Counted from the first letter of the stretch, positions 17,563-26,319 are shown. The stretch: DNA of 44,506 bases from Corynebacterium atrinae (GCF_030408455.1 NZ_CP046978.1:1-44506), one strand, 5' to 3'. Made by a program: numbers and translations. The notes: generated from the sequence alone by a model not told the origin.

Positions 17563-17789
17563 CCAGTAAGAAGTCGAAGTTCCAGCCGCCGGCAGCGGCG
17601 AAGGAAGCTCCTCGGCGGAGTATGGTGGAAGCTTTTGTGGAGCCGGAGGAGCCTGTCACGATGTTCACGTTGCGGATGAACTCTGAGTTGCATCGTCAGC
17701 TGAAGGTTCAGGCGGCGAATGAGGGGCGTCCGATGAAGGAGATTCTGGAGGAGCTTCTCCGGGGCTACCTCGACAAAAAGGGGGCCTAG
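17559..17789 (+). CDS. ribbon-helix-helix partition protein (ParB/ParG-like)
   Basis: This 76-residue protein has a flexible N-terminal tail and a C-terminal ribbon-helix-helix fold: TMFTLRMNSELHRQLKVQAA, then GRPMKEILEELLRGYL. In type Ib systems such a protein binds the centromere, represses the operon and stimulates ParA through its tail. The GTG start overlaps the parA TGA. Repeated TACATCATGATGTA palindromes before parA and after this gene are its probable sites. Assignment as centromere-binding partner rests on gene order and fold, not on sequence identity to a named protein. Confidence 0.85.
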   Translation: MTSKKSKFQPPAAAKEAPRRSMVEAFVEPEEPVTMFTLRMNSELHRQLKVQAANEGRPMKEILEELLRGYLDKKGA

Positions 17790-17828
17790 CCTGGCCTCTT
17801 GGGGCTGGAGGTACGGAGTCTGTCGCTA

Positions 17829-17874
17829 GCCAGCATTACATCGTGATGTATATCAATCAAGATGTAATGCTGGC
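17829..17874. repeat. 14-bp inverted repeat containing a par palindrome
   Basis: Arms at 17829-17842 and 17861-17874 are exact complements (GCCAGCATTACATC). The left arm overlaps the palindrome TACATCGTGATGTA (17837-17850), one change from the core at 18067. It lies 39 bp after the partition operon. It could be a centromere half, an operator or a terminator. Confidence 0.6.
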
Positions 17875-18060
17875 CCTTCCTACCCTCCGCATTGCCCTGC
17901 ATCCTCCGGAGCGGAAGGGCTTCCTGGGGGCGCCCGGCAGTCGACGTGAGGGGGCTTTCAGGGATGGCTTGACCTACTCCCGCGGCGACGCCGGGCGGGC
18001 TGACGGCTCTGAGCTTCCCATCAAAGCCCTACGTTCAGCGTAAGGCCAGCATGTACAGTA

Positions 18061-18111
18061 TGGATATACATCATGATGTATATCCAGTGGCTTTATATAC
18101 ATCATGATGTT
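18061..18111. repeat. candidate centromere/operator palindromes upstream of repA
   Basis: Bases 18061-18086 form a perfect 26-bp palindrome with core TACATCATGATGTA (18067-18080). A second core with one mismatch begins 31 bp later at 18098, about three helical turns away. Together with sites at 16940 and 17837 this gives at least four copies in the par-rep region. Ribbon-helix-helix dimers bind such short inverted sites, so parS or a shared par/rep operator is likely. The rest of the 17790-18235 gap shows nothing more. Confidence 0.7.
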
Positions 18112-18235
18112 TCTTGATCCAGTCCTGATTGTCGTGCACAGTCGGCTGCTACCGTGAAAAAGAAATGGGCCGGCAGCTGCGCTCACAGCTCCGGCCCAAA
18201 ACCCTAATTCTGCCCACAGCAGCGAAGAGGATTTC

Positions 18236-19219
18236 ATGACACATGATAGCCCTGATCCACGGGGCGGCAACACTCGTCCCACGGCGAGGGAGGAGCTGGA
18301 GGCTCGCCTCGAGGAAATCGAAGCCGCCAACCGTCTCCTGGATCCCTATGCCTTCTCGTCCAGAACCCTGATCCAGACGACTTTCCCTCATAGCTCCAAG
18401 GCGGGGGACAAGCTGGTGCTGAAAAATGGTGCCCTCACGGTGACCATGATCTCGCCCAACGGCCTGCCCTACGGGGTGTATCCGCGGTTGATCATGTGCT
18501 GGCTGACTCGTGAAGCCTTGCGGCGCCGCGACCTACCGGAGGATGAGGCCAGGACCATCCCGTTGGGGAGTTCCCTGGCGGACTTCATGCGCGACGTCGG
18601 CATCACCGGCCGATCCGGGGGACGAACCGGGAACATCACCAGCCTGCGCAAGCAACTGCGCTCGCTTTTCACCACGATGATCACCGCTGAAGTGGCCGAT
18701 CATGAAAGTCGTGACAAGCATCAGATCGTGTTCGACCAGATGCAGAACACGCTGATCGCCGAGTCGTCGATGCTGTGGTGGGACACCCGGAATCCCGAGC
18801 AGTTGAGTCTGCAGGACTCATCAGTCACCCTGACCGCGGGGTTCTACCGAGAGTTGACGTGCTCAGCGGTCCCGCTGGATGTGGCTATTTTGCGTGAGAT
18901 CCGACGTTCACCGATGGCCATCGACTTGTACTGCTGGATGACCTACCGCGCCAGTTATCAGCGGGGGATCACCGTGGTCACATGGGATCAGCTGCGACGC
19001 CAGTTCGGCGCCGGCTACCAGGAAACCCCGCAAGGTAAGCGCGATTTCAAGAAGAAGCTCTTGGAGGCGCTTGAGAAGGTGGTGGTCGCGTGGCCGGAGG
19101 CTGCCGTGGATGTGACGGAGAACGGGTTGATGCTGCGGCCTGGTGCTCCGTCTGTCCCACGGAGGGTGCACCAGGAGATCACCAAGAGGTACGCGACGGG
19201 GTCGGACAACCGGTTCTAG
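18236..19219 (+). CDS. repA: plasmid replication initiator RepA (PF04796-type)
   Basis: The 327-residue protein resembles plasmid-encoded RepA proteins of the pRO1600-like family. Typical segments are NGLPYGVYPRLIMCWLTREA near residue 77, LGSSLADFMRDVGI near 103, and SPMAIDLYCWMTYRASY near 223 in the winged-helix region. It should bind iterons to open the origin and load the helicase. AAGAGG sits about six bases before the ATG. Two iteron families follow the gene at once, and the par operon precedes it. It is the only intact initiator on the plasmid and so probably sets its replication. Confidence 0.88.
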   Translation: MTHDSPDPRGGNTRPTAREELEARLEEIEAANRLLDPYAFSSRTLIQTTFPHSSKAGDKLVLKNGALTVTMISPNGLPYGVYPRLIMCWLTREALRRRDLPEDEARTIPLGSSLADFMRDVGITGRSGGRTGNITSLRKQLRSLFTTMITAEVADHESRDKHQIVFDQMQNTLIAESSMLWWDTRNPEQLSLQDSSVTLTAGFYRELTCSAVPLDVAILREIRRSPMAIDLYCWMTYRASYQRGITVVTWDQLRRQFGAGYQETPQGKRDFKKKLLEALEKVVVAWPEAAVDVTENGLMLRPGAPSVPRRVHQEITKRYATGSDNRF

Positions 19220-19220
19220 G

Positions 19221-19307
19221 CGTAGCCGCGTAGCCCTGTAGCCGCGTAGCCCTGTAGCCGCGTAGCCCTGTAGCCGCGTAGCCCTGTAGCCGCGTAGCCC
19301 TGTAGTG
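19221..19307. repeat. 16-bp direct repeats after repA
   Basis: The unit TAGCCCTGTAGCCGCG is repeated four times in exact register from 19231 to 19294, with partial units on both sides. It begins right after the repA stop codon. Internal TAGCC steps make it a two-level repeat. Tandem GC-rich blocks beside iterons are common in origins, and this one may be spacer, binding site or copy-control element. Confidence 0.85.
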
Positions 19308-19317
19308 GAGCGTCAGA

Positions 19318-19427
19318 GTGCGCATAAACGGTCCCGCTTGTGCGCATAAACGGTCCCGCTTGTGCGCATAAACGGTCCCGCTTGTGCGCATAAACGGTCC
19401 CGCTTGTGCGCATAAACGGTCCCGCGG
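19318..19427. repeat. five 22-bp iterons, probable replication origin
   Basis: Five copies of a 22-bp unit starting GTGCGCATAAACGGTCCCGC lie head to tail at 19318, 19340, 19362, 19384 and 19406. The last differs only in its final two bases. The spacing is exactly two helical turns, as for initiator-binding iterons, and repA ends 99 bp upstream. This is the best candidate for oriV. Confidence 0.9.
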
Positions 19428-19494
19428 TTTACCAGGTTCCTGCTGGTAAAGAGGGGTTTCCAGAGTCCCCCCTATAGGACCTTTAGGTCCTATA
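19428..19494. other. two hairpins next to the iterons
   Basis: TTTACCAG (19428-19435) pairs with CTGGTAAA (19443-19450), and TATAGGACC (19473-19481) pairs with GGTCCTATA (19486-19494) around a TTTA loop. Both are exact. They may be part of the origin (single-strand priming or melting region) or transcription stops behind repA. Confidence 0.55.
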
Positions 19495-19589
19495 CCCCCT
19501 ATACCTCTACCTGTAGCCGACCGGATCTTTCATCGATGAGAGAGGGAAGAAGAGAAGCTTCGCCCTGCCATCCACCTAGGGTCAGGGAC

Positions 19590-19763
19590 ATGGCATCACG
19601 CACCCCCGAACCCAACCTGGACGGCCACGTCGACTGGATCATCTTCGACCGATCGTGGGGAACTTTCTCCGAGCCCTGTACCACCGAAGAGGAAGCCCGC
19701 GAACTTTCTGCTCGCACAGGTGGTGGAAGCATCTTTAAACGGCAGTGGGGAAGAGTCCATTAA
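19590..19763 (+). CDS. small hypothetical protein, 57 residues
   Basis: ATG at 19590 gives a 57-residue protein with HVDWIIFDRSWGTFSEPC and a Ser/Gly-rich end. A longer start at 19536 adds 18 less convincing residues. No family was recognised. It lies 51 bp before the type IIG restriction gene in the same direction. It could be a leader or accessory of that gene, but it carries no HTH and so is not an obvious controller. Confidence 0.45.
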   Translation: MASRTPEPNLDGHVDWIIFDRSWGTFSEPCTTEEEARELSARTGGGSIFKRQWGRVH

Positions 19764-19814
19764 ACCCCGCGATATGCTGCTAGGAGCGATATCTAAGTTG
19801 AAAAAGGAGCACAT

Positions 19815-22800
19815 ATGGGTGTGAGCGAGTCACTGTTCAAGCGGCTGTCAGCGCCGCTGGAAACTGCCAGGACTGAGGCTGACATCCAGTCAGACATCAG
19901 GACGCTTCTTCTGGTAGGCGATTTTGATCTTGATGCCCCTAGACTCGAGGAGCAGATCGGTGATGGCACCCGACGTCGTATCGACGTCGCCACCGGTGCC
20001 ACCGTCATCGAGGTCAAGCGACAGCTCACCAACGAACAGGCCGACGCCGACTTCATCTCTCAGCTCCACGGCTACGTCCGAACTCGCATGTCCCAAGACG
20101 GCTCACGCTACAACGGTATTTTGACCGACGGCCGTTCCTGGTGGCTTTACGAGGTCGACCCTGCCGCCGCAACCTTCGCACGACGCTCTACGTTCGAGCT
20201 CACAACAGCAGACAAGGGAGACGACCTGGTCGAATGGCTGCAAGCTGTCCTAGCCACTCGCCACAACGTCCGCCCCACCCAGACCACCATCGAAACTATG
20301 CTCGGCGCGGACTCACCTGCGTACCGGCAGGATGTTGCCTATCTGGAGTCCCTATACAACCAGGTTGCGGATGAACCCATGGTCGGGCTCAAGCGCCAAC
20401 TCTGGGCACGACTCCTACGCAGTGCCCTGGGAACAAACTTCGACAACCAGACCAGGCTCTTCATCGACCACACCCTCCTGGTCATCGAAGCCTCAGCCAT
20501 CGGACACGCAGTCATGGGGCTCTCGCTGGAAGACCTCATCACTCACCCCGAGCAACTCCTAAGTGGAGAGGAATTCCGACAAGCAGGCATCTACAACGTT
20601 ATTGAGCCGGGATTCTTCGACTGGGTGCTCCTGGCCGGCGATGAGGGCCGACGTTTCCTCACTCGCATCGTCCATCGCATCGCCGTCTTCGACTGGGCTT
20701 CTATCGACCATGACGTCCTCAAGATCCTCTACGAGTCCATCATCAACCCGGAATCCCGCAAGAGCATGGGCGAGTACTACACCCCCGACTGGCTCGCCGA
20801 AGGCATCGTCGACAAGGCTCTGACTGACCCGCTGACTCAATCCGCACTCGACCCCGCGTGCGGCTCAGGTACCTTCGTTTTCCAGGCTATTCGACGGATC
20901 GCGCGCGCCGCAGAGGAAGCGGGCTGGTCGTCTGCTCAGACCGTCGAGCACATCCAGAACCACGTCTTTGGCCTCGATATCCATCCCGTGTCAGTCATGC
21001 TGGCACGCGTCACCTACCTACTTGCGCTCGGGGAGCTCCTCCAGGACCGCGGCGATATCTGGGTGCCCGTTCATCTGGGTGATTCCATGCAGTGGTTCCA
21101 GCCAGGAGACCATGACGAGAACGTCGTCAGGATCAACACTGATGGTGCCGACCTAGCTGTCGAAGAAGAAGATGCTCTCTTCTCCATCGGACGTACCCTT
21201 GCCTTCCCTCTCGATTCGATGGAAGATACCGACACCTTCGACCAGCTTGTCACCGCGATGACTGACCGGGCCAAGGAGCACACAGATAGTACTCAGGCCC
21301 GACCCCAAGCAGGACCGATTCTCCGCAAGTTCGGTATCGGCAAGAACAACCCTGACTATGTCACCCTCGAGGAGACCTTCAACCTCCTGTGTGATCTCAA
21401 TGCCGAAGGTCGAGACTCTATCTGGGGTTTCTATGTCCGCAACCAGGTCCGTCCACTGTGGCTGTCCATGGAGGGGCGGCGTGTGGATGTGCTCATCGGT
21501 AATCCGCCGTGGGTGGCTTACCGATTCATGACCCCTGACATGCAGGGTAAGTACAAAGCGTTCGCCGAGAAACACGGCATCTGGGAGGGCCGGGAGGTGG
21601 CAACCCACCAGGACCTCGTCGCCTTGTTCATTGTCCGTTCTGTTGAGAAATACCTGGTTAAGGGGGGTTCCTTCAACTTTGTCACGCCCCTCGCAGTCCT
21701 CAGCCGGAAAGCTTACGATGGCTTCCGCACTGGAGAATGGGGACGCTACTTGCGTGGAGAAGTGACCGAGCTCTGGGATCTGGAGAAGATCCGCCCAGCT
21801 ATCTTCCCCGTCCCGTCAGCCGTCATCTTTGGAAGAAAACACATCTTCGATCCCCGGGCGTATCAAAAGATGCCGCCTAGTGGGTTCCCAAAGGTCAAGA
21901 AGGTCATGGAAGGACTTCGTGACAAGGACGGCTGGGAGAAAACCTGGGCCAACCTCACTGTTAGTGAGGATAAGAACATCGTCATCAGCTCTGAATCAGG
22001 AGTGCGTTCTGTATATAACGACACCGTCTCTCAAGGTGCGAACCTCACTCCACGGATGATGTTCTTCGTTGTTGAAGGAGATGCCTCGGCAAGCAAGCTC
22101 GGCAAGAGGAGTGGGACAGTACCAGTGGTGTCCCAGCGGGGGAAACTTGACAAGGCTCCCTGGAAGGAGCTCCCGGATCTGACGGGGGTCCTTCCGAGCA
22201 AGTTCATATTTGATGTGCATCTTGGCTCGACGACAGCCCCTTTCCGACTCCTGGACCCCTGGAGGGCGGTACTCCCCGTTGCAGGGGACAAGCTGATGAC
22301 GGAAAGCGAGATAGATGCGGGTAACGACCGGCTCCGGGCGTGGTGGAATGAAGCCGCGGAGCTTTGGGAGGAAAATAGGACTAAGCAGAGCAAGCTATCT
22401 CTGCTGGAGAATTTGAACTACCAGCAGAAGATGATTCGGCAGTTGGGTGCAACCAAACATCGCGTCGTCTACTCTGCGTCAGGCGTTACCGTTGCTGCGG
22501 CGCGGTTGGAGGATCCTCGTATCATAGTGGAGCATGCCTTGTACTGGATGCCAGCCGGTGGACTTGGTGAAGCCCGCTACCTGACTGCAATACTGAACGC
22601 CCCCGCTACTACCGAGCTGATCTCTGTCTATCAGTCGCGGGGTCTGTTCGGTGCCCGCCACTTTGACAAAAACGTGTGGCGGTTGCCGATCCCGAAATAT
22701 GATCCCCACAATGACCTGCACGTGTCTCTCGTGACGCTGGCGGAGCAGGCGGAGGAGATCGCTTCCCAGGTCGATGTCTCCACATTCGGGTTCCAAACTG

Positions 22801-22889
22801 TCCGGAAGCTCATCAGGACAGAACTCGAGACCGCCGGCCTCCAGGCCAAGCTCGATGAAGCTGTACGAGAGCTCTTGGGGGAGGGGTAA
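19815..22889 (+). CDS. type IIG restriction enzyme, nuclease-methyltransferase fusion
   Basis: The 1024-residue single chain should both cleave and adenine-methylate DNA. The N-terminal domain has a PD-(D/E)XK-like centre, Asp57 with IEVKR (Glu66, Lys68). A helical linker leads to the N6-methylase core with motif I DPACGSGTF at residue 346 and motif IV NPPW near 563. The last 350 residues should recognise the target (e.g. GARHFDKNVWRLPIPKYD). Length and order fit Eco57I-like type IIG enzymes. AAAAAGGAG lies just upstream of the ATG. No separate specificity or methylase gene accompanies it, as expected for the class. Confidence 0.88.
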   Translation: MGVSESLFKRLSAPLETARTEADIQSDIRTLLLVGDFDLDAPRLEEQIGDGTRRRIDVATGATVIEVKRQLTNEQADADFISQLHGYVRTRMSQDGSRYNGILTDGRSWWLYEVDPAAATFARRSTFELTTADKGDDLVEWLQAVLATRHNVRPTQTTIETMLGADSPAYRQDVAYLESLYNQVADEPMVGLKRQLWARLLRSALGTNFDNQTRLFIDHTLLVIEASAIGHAVMGLSLEDLITHPEQLLSGEEFRQAGIYNVIEPGFFDWVLLAGDEGRRFLTRIVHRIAVFDWASIDHDVLKILYESIINPESRKSMGEYYTPDWLAEGIVDKALTDPLTQSALDPACGSGTFVFQAIRRIARAAEEAGWSSAQTVEHIQNHVFGLDIHPVSVMLARVTYLLALGELLQDRGDIWVPVHLGDSMQWFQPGDHDENVVRINTDGADLAVEEEDALFSIGRTLAFPLDSMEDTDTFDQLVTAMTDRAKEHTDSTQARPQAGPILRKFGIGKNNPDYVTLEETFNLLCDLNAEGRDSIWGFYVRNQVRPLWLSMEGRRVDVLIGNPPWVAYRFMTPDMQGKYKAFAEKHGIWEGREVATHQDLVALFIVRSVEKYLVKGGSFNFVTPLAVLSRKAYDGFRTGEWGRYLRGEVTELWDLEKIRPAIFPVPSAVIFGRKHIFDPRAYQKMPPSGFPKVKKVMEGLRDKDGWEKTWANLTVSEDKNIVISSESGVRSVYNDTVSQGANLTPRMMFFVVEGDASASKLGKRSGTVPVVSQRGKLDKAPWKELPDLTGVLPSKFIFDVHLGSTTAPFRLLDPWRAVLPVAGDKLMTESEIDAGNDRLRAWWNEAAELWEENRTKQSKLSLLENLNYQQKMIRQLGATKHRVVYSASGVTVAAARLEDPRIIVEHALYWMPAGGLGEARYLTAILNAPATTELISVYQSRGLFGARHFDKNVWRLPIPKYDPHNDLHVSLVTLAEQAEEIASQVDVSTFGFQTVRKLIRTELETAGLQAKLDEAVRELLGEG

Positions 22890-22891
22890 GA

Positions 22892-22945
22892 ACCCAGACC
22901 CTCCGACGCGACTGCTGCGGAGGGCTTAGTCACTGTGGTCTGGGT
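22892..22945. terminator. bidirectional terminator-like stem
   Basis: ACCCAGACC (22892-22900) pairs with GGTCTGGGT (22937-22945), and CCTCCG (22900-22905) with CGGAGG (22918-22923) inside. It fills the space between the converging type IIG gene and the gene at 22952. There is no clear T-run. Confidence 0.6.
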
Positions 22946-22951
22946 CAGCAT

Positions 22952-23866
22952 CTATTGCTGAGGTAGGCGGTCTCTTGCTCGCTGCACTAGGTCAGGAGTA
23001 GTGAACCAGTGGGTCAGTGTCACCGCCAGAGAGACGGCTACGACAGCTTCCTCATGGGTTAGTGGTGGGAACGCATCATTTCCGCCGTGGCGATCGTGTT
23101 GACACCCCCACAACACCTCCATCATGCCGACCAAAACCTCTCCAGACGGTGCTGCTTCGTTTTCGCGCGCCATGGGAAGATTCCAATCCTTTTGAGCACG
23201 GATGTCGGCTATCACTCTTCCTAACGTGGCCCGAGTGTTTTTCGGGCTCACAATGGGGATGGCAGCGTCTTCTACGGCTTTGATTGCCAGGGAGTAAGCC
23301 TTCGATGGGTCAGGGTGCAAGCCGTAAAGTGCTTCCCACGCTCGCGTAAGCTTCATTCCGGCGCTGCCGGAAGCCTGCATCACGTGGTCGGCAGATGTCT
23401 GGACCCCCTCCGCCACTCTCCTGGCCAGTCCTGGCCGGCCGAGTCGCTCGCCTACCTCCCACGCTGATTTGCCCTGTTCAAGTAGTGTATTGAGCACTTC
23501 TGGATCGGCATTTCCCCCATGAGACAGGAGGTAATCGGCGATATCTAGAGCTTTATGGGAAGACTGTAGGCAGCTCATCAGGCTGATCCGATCGTGGTCA
23601 TCATCCCATGAAGGAACGTCAGGTAGTGCGATTTGGAGAGTCATCTCCAAATCATCTAAGAGCTCGAGACAGTACGACCTGCGGACTTCTTCCAGCTCGC
23701 CTTCCCCGTTATCTACTCTCTCGTAGAGGGAGGATTCTACCCAATCCCAGAATCTCTTCTTCATCCATTTGGGAACGCCTTCATGCAGAGCATCGTATTT
23801 CGCAGCACTGTCACTGTCGTTCACGCTCAGTGGGCGCCATACTTCATCGGTCATAGGGAAGATCAT
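22952..23866 (-). CDS. hypothetical protein, possibly abortive-infection related
   Basis: The 304-residue soluble protein converges on the type IIG gene. Its C-terminal third carries AYSLAIKAVEDAAIPIV, then TLGRVIADIRAQKDW and RHGGNDAFPPLTHEEA. This Ala/Glu helix, Trp, RHG and helix order recalls C-terminal domains of some abortive-infection proteins, but I cannot name a family with confidence. The N-terminal part is acidic. ATG at 23866 has GAGGGGCAGG upstream; an alternative ATG at 23854 gives MTDEVW. Placement beside a restriction enzyme supports, but does not prove, a defence role. Confidence 0.65.
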   Translation of the reverse strand: MIFPMTDEVWRPLSVNDSDSAAKYDALHEGVPKWMKKRFWDWVESSLYERVDNGEGELEEVRRSYCLELLDDLEMTLQIALPDVPSWDDDHDRISLMSCLQSSHKALDIADYLLSHGGNADPEVLNTLLEQGKSAWEVGERLGRPGLARRVAEGVQTSADHVMQASGSAGMKLTRAWEALYGLHPDPSKAYSLAIKAVEDAAIPIVSPKNTRATLGRVIADIRAQKDWNLPMARENEAAPSGEVLVGMMEVLWGCQHDRHGGNDAFPPLTHEEAVVAVSLAVTLTHWFTTPDLVQRARDRLPQQ

Positions 23867-23926
23867 GGCAGACCTGCCCCTCTCCCAGTACTTAGCTCTC
23901 TCTTCCCACTACTCAAGCTGGTGTAA

Positions 23927-23940
23927 TAGGGTATACCCTA
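23927..23940. promoter_or_regulatory. 14-bp perfect palindrome upstream of 22952-23866
   Basis: TAGGGTATACCCTA reads the same on both strands and lies about 60 bp before the start at 23866. A related imperfect site, ATAGGGCATACCTTTA, occurs at about 24909. A repressor site is likely. The cognate protein is unknown. Confidence 0.45.
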
Positions 23941-23997
23941 AGACGAACGATTGTGATGGGGCACTTTGCAGGCCGAGCGTGACAGGCAGACTGAGAA

Positions 23998-24846
23998 TTA
24001 GAGGTGGGCGGACAGCTCGTTCACGATGACCGCCGGTTCCGTGCCCTCAGTGAGCAGGGGCTGGTCTATGGGATGGGGACCGCGATCGACATCCTGGACG
24101 CAGCCATCCAAGTGCTCCCGGGGGTAGAGGTGGAGCGTATGCAGACCACCGGGGCCGACGAGCAGGATCCCCATCTCCTCCGCGGAAAGCTGCGGATACT
24201 CATTGCGGCACGCTATCTCCCAGGTGTCCCACTGTCCTTCGTAGAGGGAAGAAAGATCAGTAGCCGCCGAATCTCGCCCGCTGATACTGCGCAGCAGCGG
24301 ATCCGAGCGCGACTCCCACCAGTTGGATACCCCCACCCCGATTGCCATCACCAGGGCAAAGATCGCCAACAAGGGCCAGAATCGACGCAACCACGTCCCG
24401 AAGAACCGGAAGCGCTGCCCGGGACCAGGACGAGTCACCGGTGAACGAAGAAACAATCCCCATGCCAATGACACCACCCCGGAGAACACGGCCCCCGCCG
24501 CCAGGATCACCAGAAGGTATCCGGGGTGGAAGATGATCGGCTTTCCCCGATCCACCCAGAACCACCACCATGCCGCCCCGAAGAGGCCGACTCCCACAGC
24601 GATCAGCAGGACCTGAACCCACCATTTTCCGGCGTCAAACAGTGCCGAGAAGATCAGGGCCACCACCCCAATGAAAACTCCGCCCATCATGAACAGGACG
24701 AGAACGCTTTCCAGCCAGGCGGGCAGGAGTTGTTCCATCTGCGGAAAAAGGTCCTCTGCCGAGAAGTAGGCAAAGAGGAACCATCCCACCAGGCCCGCCA
24801 GGATCAACAGGAGGTCCGGAATGAGGTGGTACCGATCGGGTCTCAT
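23998..24846 (-). CDS. polytopic membrane protein, unknown function
   Basis: The 282-residue protein has about five hydrophobic helices in its first 175 residues (e.g. LLLILAGLVGWFLFAYF; VLVLFMMGGVFIGVVALIF; VQVLLIAVGVGLFGAAWWW; LLVILAAGAVFSGVVSLAW; LLAIFALVMAIGVGV). The last 110 residues are hydrophilic and probably lie on one face of the membrane, with two Cys. No transporter or enzyme motif was seen. It points the same way as the gene at 22952 but is separated by a palindrome and 131 bp, so it is likely a separate unit. Confidence 0.7.
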   Translation of the reverse strand: MRPDRYHLIPDLLLILAGLVGWFLFAYFSAEDLFPQMEQLLPAWLESVLVLFMMGGVFIGVVALIFSALFDAGKWWVQVLLIAVGVGLFGAAWWWFWVDRGKPIIFHPGYLLVILAAGAVFSGVVSLAWGLFLRSPVTRPGPGQRFRFFGTWLRRFWPLLAIFALVMAIGVGVSNWWESRSDPLLRSISGRDSAATDLSSLYEGQWDTWEIACRNEYPQLSAEEMGILLVGPGGLHTLHLYPREHLDGCVQDVDRGPHPIDQPLLTEGTEPAVIVNELSAHL

Positions 24847-25100
24847 TCCGATGAGGGTAGCTCAGTACTTGCCGGATTGAGCGTTAAGGGAAATAACCCC
24901 GCCTCTCCGGTAGCGCAATAGGGCATACCTTTAGCTACGGTCTGCTGGTCCGTAATTCGGGGAGTCTGGAATTGGTGGCTATCCACTGTGCCGCAGAGGG
25001 ATCAAGCCAGGTTGCCAACGGGTCTGATGCATGAACTGAGGCCCGTGGGGCGCCTAGACCGCGGCCTAGATGACACGGATGCTATACGTACCATGGGGCA

Positions 25101-25973
25101 ATGAGTACAGACCTCGCGGAACACGAGTGGCGTAGTATCGCCGACTACGTCGAAGGGCAGTTGAACAAGGCAGTTGCGGACGCCGAGGAACTGACCGAGG
25201 TGACGATCGTCCAACGTGTGAACACGTACCGCGTGATGGGATCGGACTACGAAGTGTTCGACGTTCACACGAACCAGGATGAGAGATGGTGGGTCATCAC
25301 AAACCCGACTAACCTCTACATGCAAGGACGCTTCCCTAGCTACGATGAGACCTTCTCGTTCCATATCGGCATCATGATGCGCATGATGGACAGAGACCGG
25401 GTAGAGACAGACGATGATCGGCGTGATCGGGTTGGCGCCGCATGGCGCCGGTACGAAGATGCAGTCGCCGCTCTCAACACCGCACGCGAGGCTGAGGACT
25501 TCCAGAGCATTGGCATCAAGTGTCGAGATGCACTCATTGCGTTTGGGCGAGAGCATCAAGATGAGACATGGATCGTCGAGACCAACAACGAGCGTCCGAA
25601 GGCCGCTGACTTTAGGCAGTGGGCGGACCTCTACTCAAAGAGCCTCGCCACAGGGCGTAAGCGACGCTACCTGCGGGAAGTAGCGTACAAAACTTGGGAC
25701 ATGGCAGTCGAGCTCCAACACGACAGTAGTGCAACGGTATGGGATGCGGAGATAATTCTGGACGCCACGAGCAATGTCTTTGACGCGTTCTCAATGGCGA
25801 TGATCAAGTTGTCTCGACGCGCCCCAGAACGCTGCCCCAAATGCGCTTCATATCGCTTCGGGCAGACAGGGTACGTGGATCAACGCAATGGCATCGAAGG
25901 ATACCTGACGTTTGACGCATGCAGCGCGTGTGGGCACAAGGATAAAGAGTCGTTCGACCCGTGGGACGAGTAA
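25101..25973 (+). CDS. hypothetical protein with C-terminal zinc ribbon
   Basis: The 290-residue protein ends in a treble-cysteine-pair ribbon: CPKC near residue 244 and CSACG near 274. The middle has a helical segment AREAEDFQSIGIKCRDALIA, a pattern I associate with uncharacterised phage-resistance-type proteins without certainty. GGGG precedes the ATG and a TATACG hexamer lies 13 bases upstream. Codon choice looks less GC-biased than in neighbouring genes (AGA and ATA codons occur), suggesting separate acquisition. It stands alone between unrelated genes and an IS6 relative that begins 32 bp after its stop. Confidence 0.7.
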   Translation: MSTDLAEHEWRSIADYVEGQLNKAVADAEELTEVTIVQRVNTYRVMGSDYEVFDVHTNQDERWWVITNPTNLYMQGRFPSYDETFSFHIGIMMRMMDRDRVETDDDRRDRVGAAWRRYEDAVAALNTAREAEDFQSIGIKCRDALIAFGREHQDETWIVETNNERPKAADFRQWADLYSKSLATGRKRRYLREVAYKTWDMAVELQHDSSATVWDAEIILDATSNVFDAFSMAMIKLSRRAPERCPKCASYRFGQTGYVDQRNGIEGYLTFDACSACGHKDKESFDPWDE

Positions 25974-26059
25974 GCCTCACTCCCATGACAGATCCCGTCT
26001 CATCGGTGCTGTTGCAAAGTTGAGCTGGCGGTGCCCGGTCGCCGATCGAGAAGGCGGTC

Positions 26060-26319
26060 CACCCCCGTTACCTTGAGGCTGTCCCCAATAATGGGGATAG
26101 TCGCTGGGCCCGGTATGGCTTATTGCCCCTGTAGTTTTCATGATCCGGGGGGTGTTGCCACCGGGACTCCAGGACACCCGTTGACTGCTAATAGGGACAC
26201 GGACAGCCCGCCTGTAGGGCAAGTTCTCTTTGTAACGTGGGTGCCAGCATCGGATGTCGAGACACCAGCGGCGAAAGCAGTATCTGTCACTGTTTCTCCG
26301 ACACACGAGGAGGCCGGAC
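26060..26319 (+). ncRNA. candidate bridge RNA region of the IS110 element
   Basis: IS110-family recombinases are known to use a structured bridge RNA, encoded in the long noncoding end, to pair donor and target. Here the noncoding stretch before the transposase includes a stem, CCCCA (26083-26087) with TGGGG (26092-26096), and further G-rich segments. Position supports the call. The loops cannot be assigned by eye. Confidence 0.35.

Noticed and set aside
17843..18043. 66-codon plus-strand frame after the partition operon
   Set aside because: It begins inside an inverted repeat, has no ribosome site and no plausible composition.
19179..19413. Short minus-strand frames across the iterons
   Set aside because: Their peptides simply repeat the iteron unit; the DNA repeat is the functional signal.
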